Shown in pieces: positions 1 through 14,500 of a DNA stretch of 64,000 bases (its first letter is position 1; each line of letters opens with the position of its first letter). The notes beneath the pieces are model-generated. The model ran no database searches and was not told where the DNA came from. It worked only from the letters and a program-made list of their open reading frames with translations. The translations under genes and the position numbers were made by a program. The DNA comes from Moringa oleifera. Lineage: Eukaryota > Streptophyta > Magnoliopsida > Brassicales > Moringaceae. The DNA is taken from the NCBI GenBank assembly GCA_021397835.1, contig JAJFZO010000896.1, forward strand, positions 5,806,501 through 5,870,500, written 5' to 3'.

Positions 1-3000
1 ACTATTGTTAAATAGTCATCGATGCTGGTAGATGCTACCACCAGCATTATAAGAGCTTAGTAATAACATAGCAACAGTTGTTGGTGTTAGTAACATCAGT
101 ACTAGTTTTTCCCAACGATGGCCCAGTGGTAGTTGTGGACGTAGGTAAATGCGTGGGCAAGCACTAGAAGAGCCAAAGAATGGCTTTTGTGGGAATGGTT
201 GGCTTTTGGAGAGCCTAATAACTTCTGTGGGAAAGTCGTAGGTGCTGGCAAATGCTCGTGCTAACTTTAAAGGAACCAAACAAATTTTAAGGTACTACGA
301 CTGGGTAGTTGCTTGTGTTGGCAAACACCAAAGCCAGCACTAGAGGAACCTAGGGATTGCCTATCTATTGTTGCGAGGTAGTTGATACTGTTGATAAATG
401 TTAGTGCCAACATTTAGAGAGCCCAACGATAACCCAATGACAGTCGTAGGCATTAAAGGAGCCCAACACATGCTACTGTGTAGCCATTGACAATAACAGG
501 CATATTCACTGGGTTGCCCTAGTGATGGCCTAATCATAGTCGCTGGCACAAGTAGACAAAAGGGCAACAATTAAAACAGCCCAACCATGGCCTAATGATA
601 GTAGTTGGTGTTCCGAAAGCCCAATGGCTGCTGTGAAGAGGTCATTTGTGCTGTTGGATACTCATGCCAGATTTGGGGGAACCTAACCACTTCTTAGCTA
701 CTTTTGCGATGCATTTGTTAATATTAGTAGATGCTTGTGGTAGAATTAGGGAAGCCTAGTGACGACCCCATGATAGTCAGTGGCATTGAGAGAGCACAAC
801 GACTATAGCTAGGCAGTCATTGATGTGGTGTATGCTAGGGCTAACACTCAGGAAGCTTGATGATGACCCAACTATAGTCATTAGCATTGGCAAACTTTAT
901 GCTGGGTTCTCTAAGTGATGGCCCAATTACAGCCGCTGGCACAGGTAGACGCGAGGGCAAACATAAGCAAGTCCAACGATGACTTAGACTTAGTAGCAGT
1001 TGTTTGCATTAGGAAAACCCAACCACTATTGCAAGAAAGGTGCAAATGCTGGCAGACTCTCGCGTCAGATTTTGAGGAACCCAACGACTACCAAGCTACT
1101 ACTATAAGGCAGTTACTAGCGTTGGTAGATGTTGGGGTCAACACTAGAGGAACTTATGGACTACCCAGCTATTGCTACGGAGCAGTCACTAGTGTTGATG
1201 GATGCTAGTGCTAGCATCAAAAGAGCCCAACAAAGACCCAATGACTTGCACTGGCATTAAGAGAGCCCAATGACTACTGCTACACAATCGCTGACACAGG
1301 TAGATGCCAGCGCCAATAGTAAGAAGCTCAAGAAAACTTAGCGACAATTGCCGTAGTGATGGCCCAACGTAAGTCAGTTGCACCAGTACGCGTGATGGCA
1401 AGCACCAGAGGAACCCAATGATGGCATAACGGCATTAGTTGGCATTAAGATAGCCAAACGATTATAGTAGGGAAGTCATTGGTGCTAACTAATGCTCGAA
1501 TGAGTTTTGAGAGAACCCAACAACTGCCCTGCCATTATTATGATGTAGTCGCTAATGTTTGGCTGGCATCGGTGGTAGCACCAAGGGATCCTAGGGACTT
1601 CCTAGTAATTGGTATAGGAAAGTTAATGTCAGTAGACGATGATACTAGCACCAAAGGAGCCCAACAATGTCCCCGTGACATTCACTGGCATTCAGAAAGC
1701 CCAACACTACTGTCGGGTAATCATTAGAGATATTTGAGGCCAATATCAGATCTTAGGAGCTCAATGATAAACTAGCAGTACTTGTAAGTGCTGGTAGACA
1801 TGTGCATTGGGTTCCCCAACGATGTTCCATGGTCATAGCTAGCATAGGTAAACGAGAGAGTAAGCACTAGGGAAGCCGAACAAGAAGTTAGCAACAGTAT
1901 TGGTGCTCAAAAAGCATAACAACTACATAATTGCTGCTACGAGGTAGTTGCTAATGTCAGTAAATGCCAACGTTAGCCTTAGTGAACCTAGGGACTGCTT
2001 AATTATTGTCGCAGCTTAGTTGTCAGCACCAGCACTAGGGGAACTTAGTGATCGCCCTATAATGATCATTGGCATTAGCAAATAGTTGCACTTAGTTCCC
2101 CTAACGATAGGCAAGCGGCATTCGCTTGCCAAGGCAGACATGAGAGCAAATACTAAAAAAGCTCGATGATGACCTAGCAACAGTGGTGGGTATTAAAGGA
2201 GCCCAACAACTATTGTGAGATCGTCACTAGTGCTAACAAGTGCCAATGTTAACATTGGGGAACCCAACGACTTCCCAGCAACTATTGTAGGGTAGTTACT
2301 CGTGCTAGTAGACGCTAGCACCAGCTTTAAAGGAACCCAATGATTACCAAGCTACTACTACGGGGAAGTTGCTAGTGTTGGGAAACACTAGTGCCTGTAT
2401 TAAAAGAACTTAGGAACTACCCCAACTGTTTTTGTAAGGCAGTTGATAGTTTTGATAAACACTAGTACTAGCACCATGGGAGCCTACTAATGTCCCGCTG
2501 ACAGTTTTTGGCGTTGGGAGAATAAAATAATTGCTGCTATGTAGTTGTTCGCATTGTTTATGACATAAAGGCATTGGCTAGCGTTGGCAAACATTTGCAT
2601 TATGTTCCCTCAGCGATGCTCTAGCGATAGTCGCTAGTGTAGCTAGACGCTAATACTAACTTTGGGGCAATCATTAGGAGAGCCCAACTACTATTATGAG
2701 GCAATCACTGGTACTGGTCGACATTAGTGCCAGCTTTAGGGGAGCCCAACGACTGCCCACCTACTGCAGTGGGGAAGTTGCTAATGTTAGTAGATGCCAA
2801 TGCTAGCACTAAGGAATGTAAGGGCTGCCCAACTATTACCGCAAGGCAGTTGCCAATGTCGATAAACACTAATGCTAGCATCGAGGTGCCTAACGACAAC
2901 CCCATGACAATCGTAGGCATTGAGAGACTCTAATGACTATTACTGGGCAGTCGCTGATGCTGGTAGAAGCCAGTGCCAATAATAAGAGTGCTCGAAGATG

Positions 3001-5599
3001 ACCTAATGACTGTCGCTGGCAATAGGAAACATCTGCATTAGGCTCCCTTAATGATGGACAAGCAGTGTTTATTGGCGTAGGTAGATGCGAAGACAAGCAC
3101 TAGAGAAGCTCAACGACCGCCTAGTAATAGTGGTAGGTATTATGAGTGCCTAATGACTGCTGTCGGGCAGTCGTTGGTGCATGTAAACACTATCGCCAAC
3201 ATTAGAGGAACTGAATGACTGTTGAACTACCACTATGAGGCAGTTACTAATATTGGCAAATGTTAATGTCGACACTACAGGAACATAGTGACTACTCAAC
3301 TATTGCTATAAGGCTATTGGTGGGGTTGGTAGATGCTAGTTTTAGTGTTGGGGGAGCCCAACGACGCCCTATGATTGTTACTGGCATGAGCATGAAAGGA
3401 GCTTCATGGAGCTTTGTGATGACCCAACAGCACTCATCAACATTGGCAGAGGTTATGGCAAGCATTAGGAGAGCCTAACGACTACATGGGAAGCTGCTAT
3501 AGTGGCAGACGGTAGAGTCAGCTTTTGAGGAACCTATCGACTGCCCAGCCACTACTATGTGGCAGTTACTAGAGTTGGCAATACCTAACACCTATATTAA
3601 AGGAACTTAAGACTGCCTAGTTATTGCTGTAGGGTAGTTATTGGTGTTGGTAAATATTAGTGCTAGCATCGAGGGAGCCTAGTGATGGTCTTATGACTGT
3701 CATTGGCATTAGGTAAGCCTAACAACTGTTGCTAGGCAGTTGCAGGCATTGGTAGTCTCTAGTTCTAGCACTAGGGGAGCTCAATAACGGCCCAACGGTA
3801 ATCTTTTGCGTTGGTAGACATTTATGTTGGTTCCCTCAGTGATGGCCCATTAACGATCACTAACACAAGTGAATGCAAGGGTAAAAACTAGTAGAGCCCA
3901 ACGATGGCCTAGTAGTAGTTGGAATTTGGAAGAACCTAATGACTGCTACAAGGAAGTCATTGGTGCTGGTAGACACTAGCGCCAATGATTGCCAAGTTAT
4001 AACTATGAGGCAGCTGCTAGAATTTGCAAAATCTAATGCATACACTAAGGGAACCCATGGATTGCCTAACTATTACCTTGGTGCAGTTCTTGGTGTCAAT
4101 AGACTCGAGTGCAAGCATTGGGGGAGCCCAGCGACGATCCCATGACATTCGTTATCATTGAGAGAGCCTAAAAACTACTAGCTAGGCAGTCGTTGATGCT
4201 GATAGATACTAACACTAGCATTAGAGGAATTTTGTGATGACCTAACAACTATTGCTAGCTTTAGGAGATATCTCCACTGGATTCCCCCAACGGTAAAATA
4301 ACTTCAGTCACTAGCATAGGTAGATGTGAGGGTAAGAACTAGTGGAGCCCAACGACGACTTAGAAATAGTAGTTGGCATTGGGAGAGCCCAACAACTAGG
4401 TCGGGGAAGTTGCTGGTGTAGGCAAACACGAAGGCAAGTACTAGGGGAGCCCAATGACTACTTAGGAGCAATTGTTGGCACTAAGAGAGCCTAATGACTA
4501 CTACACAAAAGTCATTGGTACTGGTAGATGCTAGTGCCAACTTTAGAGGAACCGATCGACTACCTAATTATTACTACAAGGAACCCAATGACTACCCAGC
4601 TATTGCTGTGAAATAGTAATTGGTGTTTGCACACGTTATTGCTAGCATTAGGGGAGCCCAACGATGACCCCATGATAGTCACTAGTGTTAGAAGAGCCCA
4701 AGGATTGTTTTGGGGCAGTTGTTGATTTTGGTAAAAGCTAGTGTCGGCACTAAAGGGCTCAGTGATGAGCAACAACAGCCGATGGTGCCAGTAGACATCT
4801 ACTTTGGGTTCCTCTAACGAATGGCTCAATGGCAGTCACTAGCATAGGTAAACGCAAGGGCAAGCACTAAAGGAGTTCAACAACAAATTAGCAGCAATAG
4901 TTGGCATTAAGAGAGCCCAATCACTGTTGTAGGGCAGTTGTAGGTGCTAGCAGACGTCAGCATCTACTTTGAGGGAACGCAACGACAGCTCTACTATTAT
5001 TGTGAGATAGTTGCTGGAGTTAACAAACATTATCGCCAATACCAAAATGAGCTGGGACTGCTCAACTATTGCTGTCAGGCAGTTACTAAGGTTTGTAAAC
5101 ATTAGTGCTAGCACAGGGGGGGCCTAGCACAAAGGCAGTCGTAGATGTTAGTAGATGCCAACGCTAGCATTAGGGAAGCTCAACGATGACCCAACAACAA
5201 TCGCCAATGCTAGCAAACGCGAGGGCAAACATTACAGCCTAGCAATAATTGTTCATGCTGGGAGAGCCTAACGACTGCTACGAGAAAGTCATTGGTGCTA
5301 GTTGATGTGTCAGTTATGTAGAAACTCAACGACTTCCTAGCTACTACTGTGGGGCAGTTGTTGGTGTTGGGAAACACTAGTGTTGCAAATGGAGGAGCCA
5401 TGCGATGGCCCTATGATTGTCGTTGGCATTTAGTAAGCCCAAGGAGAATTGCGAGGTAATTGCTGGCATTATCAGATGCTAGTGCCAGCACTAAAAGAGC
5501 TCAGTGGTGACCCAACAGTGGTCGCCAACCTTAGTAAAAATCTGTATTGGGTTCCCCCTCATGATAGCCTAACAATGGTCGCTAGCTTAAGTAGAAACG

Positions 5600-7500
5600 A
5601 TGGCAAGTATTAGAGGAGCTCAATGATGACATTGCGGTAATAGTTAGCGTAGAACGATCCCAGCGATTGTTTTGGGGTAGTTATGGTGTTAAGAGACTCC
5701 AATGCTAGGTTTGGGTAAACCTAATGACAACTCATCCATTACTGCGAGGTAATTGCTTATGTTAGTAAATGCTAGCATTAGCACTTAGGAAATATAGTGA
5801 TTGCTTAGCTATTACTATAGAGAGCCCAATAATGGCCTTGTAGTTGTTAGGGTCGGAGATGTTAGGCAATCCCAACGATGCCCTCACAGTAGCTCTCGAC
5901 GTTAGAAGAGCCCAATGATTAGTGCGAGCAAGTCACTAGCTTTAGGAGACGCTCACATTAACTTTATAGAAACCTAACGATGAACCATCTACTACTACAG
6001 GGCAGTTGCTGAAGAACTCAACAATGGCCTTACAGTGGTAGTTGGCTTTGAAAAAGCCTAGCAACTATTACACGGTAGTCAATGCTCTATGTCAGTAGAT
6101 ACTATTACTAGCATTATGAGAGCCTAGCGATGACCTCATGACAATCGCCATCGTTAAGAAGGCCTAATGATTATTTCACGATAGTTATTGACATAGCTAA
6201 AAGCCAATGCTAGCATAAAAGGAGCTCAATAATGACCCAACTATAGTCATTGGGTCCCCCCATCAATGGCTTAACGGTAGTCGCTGGCATTGGTAAACAC
6301 AATGGTAAGCACTAAAAAAGCCTAAAAATAGCATAGCAATAGTGGTTGGCATTAGGAGGGCCCAATAATGAAAGTCGTAGGTGCTAGTAGATGCTAAGAC
6401 TTGCTTTGGGAAAACCAACGACTTTCTTACTATTGCTGAGGATAATTGCTGGTGTTGGCAGATGTCAACATCTTCACTAAGGGAGCCTAAGGATTGCCCA
6501 ATTATTATGACGGAATAGTTACTGGTGTCGATAGATACTGGTACCGATAGATGCTGGTCCAAACATTGGGGGAGCTGAGTGATGACCCCATCACAATCAA
6601 TGGTGTTGGGATAGCCAAACAACCATGGATAAGCAATCATAAGCACTTCTAGAGGCCAACGCCCGCACTAAGGGAGCTTAGCGATGACCCAATGGTAGTC
6701 ACTGGTGTTGGCAGACATTTGCGCTGTGTTCCTTCAATAGTGACCTAATGGCTGTCTTTGGCGAAGGCAGACGTGATGGCAAGCATTTGAGGGGCCTAAC
6801 AATGGCTTAGCAATAGTAGTTGGCACTAGAAGAGCTCAATGACTACTATAGGGCAATTATTCATGCTAACAAATGTTAGCACCAGCTTTAGGGAAACTTA
6901 ACGACTACCTCACCAATGTTGCAATGTAGTTACTCGTATTGATAAACGTTAGTGCCAACTATAGGGGAAACCACTGCCCAATTATTATTGCAGGGCAGTT
7001 GTTAATATCGGTACACGTAAGTACTAGCACTAAAGGAGCCTAGTGATGACCTTGTGATAATCGCTGGTGTTTGGAGTGCCCAATGATTATAGCTAGGAAA
7101 TCACTGACGCTTGGTAAATGCCATCACAAGAATTAAGTGAGCTCACTAATGACATAACAGTAGCTGCTTATACCGATAGACATCAGTTTTGGGTTCTCCT
7201 AATGATGGCCTAGTGATAGTCGCTAGTGCCTGTAAACACGAGGGCAAGCACTAGAGGAGCATAATAGTGGTCTAGTAGCAATAGTTGGTGCTAAGAGAGC
7301 TAGAAAACTGTTGTGGGGAAGTTACTAGTGTTCGTAGATGCCGACACTATCTTTGAGGGAACCTAACTACTAAGTAAGTACTATTGTGAGGCCGTTGCTT
7401 GTGTTCACAGATGCGTGTGCTAGCACTAGGGGAAGTGAAGGATTGCCCACCTATTGCTATGGGATGGTTGTTAGTGTTGGTAAATGCTAGTGCTAGCACT
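5600..7500. repeat. Probable single-copy form of the ~2.1-kb satellite A segment
   Basis: This stretch shares private variants with the five-copy block at 16.4-25.1 kb but is not tandemly amplified here. Near 6,615-6,690 a CAATCATAAGCACTT box leads into AGGCCAACG and GGGAGCTTAGCGATGAC, matching the order near 20,500-20,550. Near 7,365-7,430 an AAGTAAGTACTATT box followed by CAGATGCGTGTGCTAG matches about 17,520-17,590. The distance between the two marks is shorter here (~780 bp against ~1.1 kb), implying an internal length difference. The outer limits are approximate. Confidence 0.45.
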
Positions 7501-8426
7501 AAGAGATCTTAGCAATGACCTTATGACAGTCGCTGTCGTTGGGAGAGCCCAACAACTGTTACTGGGCACATGCTTGCACTAACTTTAGAGGAACCCAACT
7601 ACTGCTCAGTTACTACTGTGAGGAAGTTACCATTGTTGGCAAACATCGATGCTATGACTAAAAGAAATTCTCTGCCTAGCTATTATTGTAGGGCAGTTGC
7701 TCGTGCCTATAAACGCTAATGCTAGCACTAGGAAAACCAAGATGACCAATGATGATCGCTGGTATTAGATAGCCCAACGACTGTGGCTATCCCCAACAAT
7801 GGCCCAATGGCAATCCCTATGCATGTAAGCATGGGACTAAGCACTCGAAGAGCCCAACGATGGCCTATTAATAGTAGTTAGCTCTAGGAGAGCCTAATGA
7901 TATTGTGGGGTAGTCATTGGTGTTGGCATATACTAGGGCTAGTTTTGGGGGTACCCAATGAATTACCCTATTATTACTGTAGGGAAGTTACTAATGTTAG
8001 CAGACACTAGTGGCAACTGTAAGGGAGTCATTGATACTGGTGGATGCTAGTATCAGCACTAATGGTACTCAGCAATGCCTAATCATAATTGTTAATGCTG
8101 AGAGACATTTTTGCGGGGTTCCTCTGGCGATAGCCTAATGGTAGGCTAGTACAGGTAAACGCGAGGGCAAGCACTAGAGGAGCTGAACGTGGCCTAGCCA
8201 TAGTAGTTGGCATTAGGATAACTTAACAATTGCAGTGGGAAAGTCGCTGAAGGAAGATGACACTCATGTGAGCTTTATGGGAACCTAACGATTGCCCAAC
8301 TACCCTTGCGGTGCACTTGCTGGTGTTGCTAGACACCGACATCGATACTAATGGAGCTGAGCGACTGCCCAACTATTAATAAAGAGTAATTGCAGGTGTC
8401 GATGGACATTAATGCTAGAACCTGAT

Positions 8427-8506
8427 GAGCCCATCGATGATCCAATGAGAGTCATTAGCATTGGGAGAGCCCATCGACGATCCAATGATAGTCATTAGCA
8501 TTGGGA
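8427..8506. repeat. 40-bp direct tandem duplication inside satellite A
   Basis: Two adjacent 40-bp copies (8,427-8,466 and 8,467-8,506), each starting GAGCCCATCGA and ending CATTAGCATTGG-GA. They differ at only two positions. Neighbouring satellite units differ far more, so this looks like a recent local duplication of one short module. Confidence 0.85.
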
Positions 8507-11500
8507 GAGCCCAATGATTACTACTGGGCAGTTATTAGTGCAGATTAAAGCAAGTGCTAGCACTAGGGCAATAGAGTGATGACCGAATGGCAGTCGCTAT
8601 TGTTGGCAAACATCTGCATTAGGTTCCCACATCGATGGCCTAACGATAATCTCTGATGTAGGTAAATGCAAGGGCAACCATTAATGGAGCCTAATGGCGG
8701 CCTAGTAGTAGTAGCTAGTGCTAGGAGAGCCCTACAACTTTTGTCAGAAAGTTACTGGTGCTAGCAGATGCTCAAGCTAGCTTTGGGGGAACCAACGACT
8801 ACTCAATTACTACTACGGGACAGTAATTGGTGTTGTTAGATGTCGATCCTAGCACCACGTGAACTAAGAGACTTTTCAGCCACTATTGCGAGTAGTTGTT
8901 GGTGTTAATAGACGCTTGTGCCTGTATTAAGGGAGCCTAACGATGACCGCATAAGAGTTAATAACATTGAAAGAGCCTAATGAATATTGTTAAGCAGTCC
9001 CTGGTGATAGTAGAGGCTAGTACTAGCACTGGTGGAGCCTAAGGATGACCTAAAGGTAGTTATTGCTACCATTAAACATCTATGATGGGTTCCCCTACTA
9101 ATGGCCCAATGTTAATCACTCGCATAGGTAAATAAAAAGGCTTGCACTAGAGGAGCCCATTGATGACTAGTTAGCATTAGTTGGCATTAAAAGAGCCCAA
9201 TAATTATTGCGAGAAAGTTGTTGGTGCTAGTAGACACTGAAGCTAGCTTTGGAGGAACCCAACGACTGCCTAGCTATGATTATGGGGTAATTACAAGAGT
9301 TGGCACACACCAACGCCAACATCAAGGGAACCCATGGATAGCCTAGTTATTATTGCGGTGTAGTTATCGGTCAGTAGACGCTAGTGCCAGCACTAGGAGA
9401 GCCCAACAATGAACTCTTGATAGTCACTGGCATTGAGAGTGCCCTAACGACTATTGCTGGAAAGTCGTTGGCACTGGTGATGCTAGTGTTAGCACTAAGG
9501 GAGCTCTACGATGACCTTGAGGTATTCACTAGCGCTGGCAAACATCTGCATCTCCCAACGATGGCCCTGCTACAGTCGCTGCATTAATGGAAATATTGCT
9601 AGAGGGCAATAATTGGTATTGGCAGATATCAATCACAATGCTAGGGGAACCAAGGATTGCCTAGCTATTGCTGCTTAGTAGTTAGTGGTGTCGGTAGATG
9701 CTAGTATGAGGTAGTCATTGGTGTTGAGAGATGCTCATGCCAACTTTGACTGAACCCAATGATCTAGTAGATGCTAAAGCGAGCATTAAGGGATCTCAGC
9801 GATGACACAACAGTAATTATTGGTGCCGGCAGACATCAGTGCTTGGTTGCCCCTTGGCCCAGCATCTATAGTTGGCATAGGTAAACGCGACTATAAGCAT
9901 TAGAGGAGCCCAACGATAGCCTAGCAGTAATAGTTGGCATTGGGGGAGCCCAAAGATGACTGGTAGGGGATTCGTGCCAGCTTTTGGGAGCTTAATGATT
10001 GCCCAACTATTTTTATCGTGCAATTACTAGTGTTGATAAACACTGGTGCCTGTATAGAGAGAGCTTAGCAATGACCCCATGATAATAACTGGCGTTCAAA
10101 ACGCCCAACAACTATTGTTGGAAAATCGTTGACATTAAAAGATGGTCTTGCTAGCATTAATGCAACTCAGCAATGACCTAGCAATAGTCACCAGCGCTAG
10201 TAAACATTAGCACTGGGTTCTCCTAGTGACAGCCTAATGACAGGCATAAAAAGGACCGAACAACGGTCTAGCAGCAGTAGTAAGCACTAAAAAAGCACAA
10301 CAACTTCTGTGTGGTGTCCCTGATGTTAGCAGATGCTCGTGCTAGCTTTGAGGGAGTATAACGACTACTCAGCTATTATTGCGAGGTAGTTATTGGTGTT
10401 CATAGACGCTAGTGCTAGCCCCAGAGGAACCCTAGGATTACCCAGCTATTACTGTGGGGCACTTGTTAATGTCAATGGACATTAATATTAGCACCAAGGG
10501 AGCCCAGCAACTATCCAATGATAGTGGCTCGCTTTAGGAGATCCCACTAACTACTATTGGGAAGTTGTTAATGTCGGTAAATGCCAGCCACTGTCATTGC
10601 CTTAGGATGACCCGACGACAGTCGCTGATGCAGGTAGAGGAAAGAGTAAGCATTAAAGGAGCGAAACAGTGGCATAACAGCAGTTGTTGGCATTGGGAGA
10701 GCCTAACGATAGCTATGAGGGTCATAGGTGTTTATAGATGGACGTCTAAATTTTGGAGGAACTCAATGACTGCCCATCTAATGCTGCAAGGTAGTCACCA
10801 GTATTAATTGATGTCGGCGTCAGCACTAGAGGAACTAAGGGACTGCCCAACCATTGGCATAGGCAGATGAGAGGGCAAGCACTAAAGGAGCCCAACGACA
10901 GGCTTACAGCCGTTATAGCTTTAAGGAAAACCTAATGACTGCTGTGGGGAAGTTGCTAGTGTTGGCAAACGCTAGCGCTAGGTTTGGTGGAACCCAACGA
11001 CTACCCAACTACTAGTGCAGGGTTGTAATGATGTTGTTAAATGCTAGTGCCAGGACTGAGGAACAGAAGAACTGCCAGCTATTACTACAGGGCAGTTGTG
11101 GATGTTGATAAACACCATTTCTAGCACTGAGGGAACCCAATGATGACCCCATGATAGTTGTTAGCATTAGTAGAGCCCAATAACTATAGCTGGGCTATCC
11201 TTGACATTGGTAGCAACACTAAAGGAGCTTAATGATGACCTAGCAACAGTCATTGTTACTGGTAGATATCTATGCTTGGGTCCCCTAATAATGGCCCAGC
11301 AACAATTGTTGACGCCGATAGATGCGACGGTAAGCACTAGAAGAGCCCAATAATGGCCTAGTAATACTAGTTGGTGCTAAGAAAGCCAAATAATGGCCGA
11401 TAGATGTGAGGCTATTGTTGGAGCTAGAAAATGCTAGCACTAGATTTGGGGTAACATAACGACTACCTAGCTACTACAGCAGGGTAGTTGCTAGTGTTGG

Positions 11501-14500
11501 TAAAAGCTAGCATTAGTACTCGGGGAACTCAGGGACTGTCCAACTATTGTTGCGGGGTAGTTCTTGGTGTCGATAAGCGTTAGTTTCAACATAATGGGAG
11601 CCCAATAATGACCCCATGATAGTTGGTAGCATTGGCAGAGCACAACGATTGCTACAAGGCTGTTGCCAATGTTAGTAGAGGCTAGCCCTATCTCTAGTAG
11701 AGCTCAGCAACTACTAAGCGATAATGACTGGTGTTGTTAAACATCTGCGTGGGTTCCCTCGATGATGGTCTAGCAGCTATTGCTGGTGCAAGCACAAGAA
11801 GAGCTCCATTATGGCCTGACATTGGTAGTTGGCATAGGGAGGGCCCAATAACTACTGCAGGGAAATCACTAATGCTGGCATATGGTAGCATCAAAATTAA
11901 GGGGAACGCAACAATTACCTCATAACTACTATAAGGTAGTTGCTGGTGTCGATTACGCTGGCAAACATCGACACTGGGTTCCTTTAACGATGGCCTAATG
12001 ACAGTCACTAATGCAGGTAGCGTAAAGGTAAGCACTAATTGAGCCCAATGATGGCCTAACAATAGTAGTTGGCATTAGAAAAGCCCAATGACTAGTGCAT
12101 TTTCTTCTTGGTGCTAGCAAATGCAAGGCCAAGCATTGTAGGACCCCAATTATGACCTAGCAATAGTTGTTGCTGCTAGGAGAGCCCAATGATTGTCACG
12201 GGGAAGTCACTAGTGCTGGCAAATACTAGCACCAGTTTCAAAGGTATCCAACGACTTCCCAGTTACTATTACAAGGCAGTTGCTATTATTAATAAATATT
12301 AGTACCAGCATTTAGGGAACCTAAGGACTACCTAGTAATTACTACGGTATAGTTATTAGTGTTGGTAAATGCTAGTGCTAGCACTGGGGGAGCCCAGCGA
12401 CGACCCCATGATAGTTACTAGAGTTGGAAAAGACCCAATGATTGCTAATAATAAAAGCCAATGCCATAACTAATAGAGCTCAGTTACGACCTTATAACAA
12501 TCACTAACATTAGTACTACGGAGCTCAATAATGGCATAATGATAGTGTCGACACTAGTAGACATCTATGCTGGGTTCACCCAATGATAACCCAATGACAA
12601 TCATTGGCGCACGTAAATGCGAAGGGCCAGAATTGAAAGCCCAACAATGGCCTTGCAGTAGTTATTAGCGCTAGGAGAGCCTAGTGATAGTTTTAGGGTA
12701 ATCATTGGATTTCGCATCTAGGAACTAGCAGGCGCTAGCTTTAACTTTAGGGGAACCTAATGACAGCTTAGCTGTTATTGTAGGGTAGTTGTTGGTGTTG
12801 GCAAACGCTAATGCCAACATTAAGGGAACATAGGGAAACCACAATTAGAACAAGGGCAGTTATTAGTATCAGAAGACTTTAACGATAGCATCAGGGGAGC
12901 TCAACGATGACCCTATAATAATCGCTAACGCTAATAGGCATCAGTGCTAAGTTCCCTCAGTGCTGGCCTAGCAGCAGTCGCTAGCATAGGTACATAGGAC
13001 AGTGAGTGCAATAAACGAGCCTAATGATAGCTTAATAGCAGTAGTTGGCATCAAGAAAGCCCAACGATAGCTGCAGGGAAGTCGTTGGTGTTAGTAAACC
13101 TCACCTAAGCTTTGGGGAAATCAAAGGATTAGCTTGCGACTTTATAGTACAGGTGCCGGTGTCGATGAACGCTAAAGGTAGCATTAGGGGAGCCTTGTAA
13201 TGACCAATGAAAGTCTCTAATGTTAAGAGAGCCCAACGACTATTGTTGGGTAGATGCTAACGCTGGTAGATGTTAGTGCTAGCACTACAAAAGCTTAGTG
13301 ATGACTTAGCGATAATCGATGGCGTTGGCAACACTAGCATTGGGTTTTCCCAATGATGGACCAATGACATTTGCTGGCACTGATAGATGGGTGGGCAAGC
13401 ACCAAAGGAGCCAAACAACGGGCTAGTAGTAGTAGTTGGTGTTGGGAAAGCCTAACGGCTTTTACGAGAAAGTCATGAACATTGGTAGATGCTCATACCA
13501 ACTCTAGGAGAACTAATGACTTCCTATCTGCTACTACGGGGTAGTTATTTATGTTAGTAGATGTCAATACTAGTATTAGGGGAACCCATGGACTGCCCTA
13601 CTATAGGGTAGTTGCTATTGTTGATAGATGCTAGTGCCAGCATCGAAGGAGCCGAGCGGAGACCTAATGACAGTCGTAGGTTTTAGGAAAACTGAATGCC
13701 TGCTACAATGAAGTCATTAACATTAGCAGACATCTTTACTGGGTTGCCCCAATGATGGCCTAATTGTTATCATCGATGTAGGTAAGAATAAGGACAATTA
13801 TTAGAGTAGCCCAGCAATGGCCTAACAGCAGTAGTTGGTGTTCAGAGAGCCTAATGACTGCTGTCAAGAAATCGTGGGGAACCCAATGACTTCCCCGCTA
13901 TTTCTACGATGTAATTGCTTGTGCTAGTAAATGCTTATGCGAGCACCAAGGATGGCCAGCAATGACCCTATCATTCCTACTAGCATTAGGAGAGCACAAT
14001 GACTATTGCTAGGCAATTATTGACATTGATAGATGCCATGGCCACCACTAGGGAAGCTCAATAATAATGGCCCAATGACTATCATTAGCACAAGTAGACA
14101 TGAGGGCAAGCACTAAAATGGTTCATTGATGTCATAGCAACAGTTGTTTGCATCGGGAGAGCCCAACGACTATTGTGGGAAAGTCGCAAGTGCTGGTAGA
14201 TAATTGTACTAGCTTTTAAGTAACCCAATGACTGCCTAGCTACTACTACAAGGCAGCTCTTAGTCTTGGTAGATTTTGATGCCAGCACTAAGGTAACCTA
14301 AGGACCACCCAACTATTACTACGAGGCAATTGTTGATGTTGGTAAACGCTAGTGCTAGCATCAAAATGGCCTAATGACAATCTAATGACCTTTGTTGGTA
14401 TTAGGAGAGCCTAACGACTACTGCTGGGTAGTTATTGATGTTGGTAGATACTGGTGCCAACACTAGGGAGCTTAGAAACAACCTAGAGGTAGTCACTAAT

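Noticed and set aside
6263..6646. 127-codon open frame on the minus strand
   Set aside because: Its peptide repeats the QSLGSL and ISTYDF-like motifs seen in every satellite A frame. It is a satellite translation, not a gene.
11694..12062. 122-codon open frame on the minus strand
   Set aside because: The same satellite A peptide motifs; the frame is lost in neighbouring and colinear copies.
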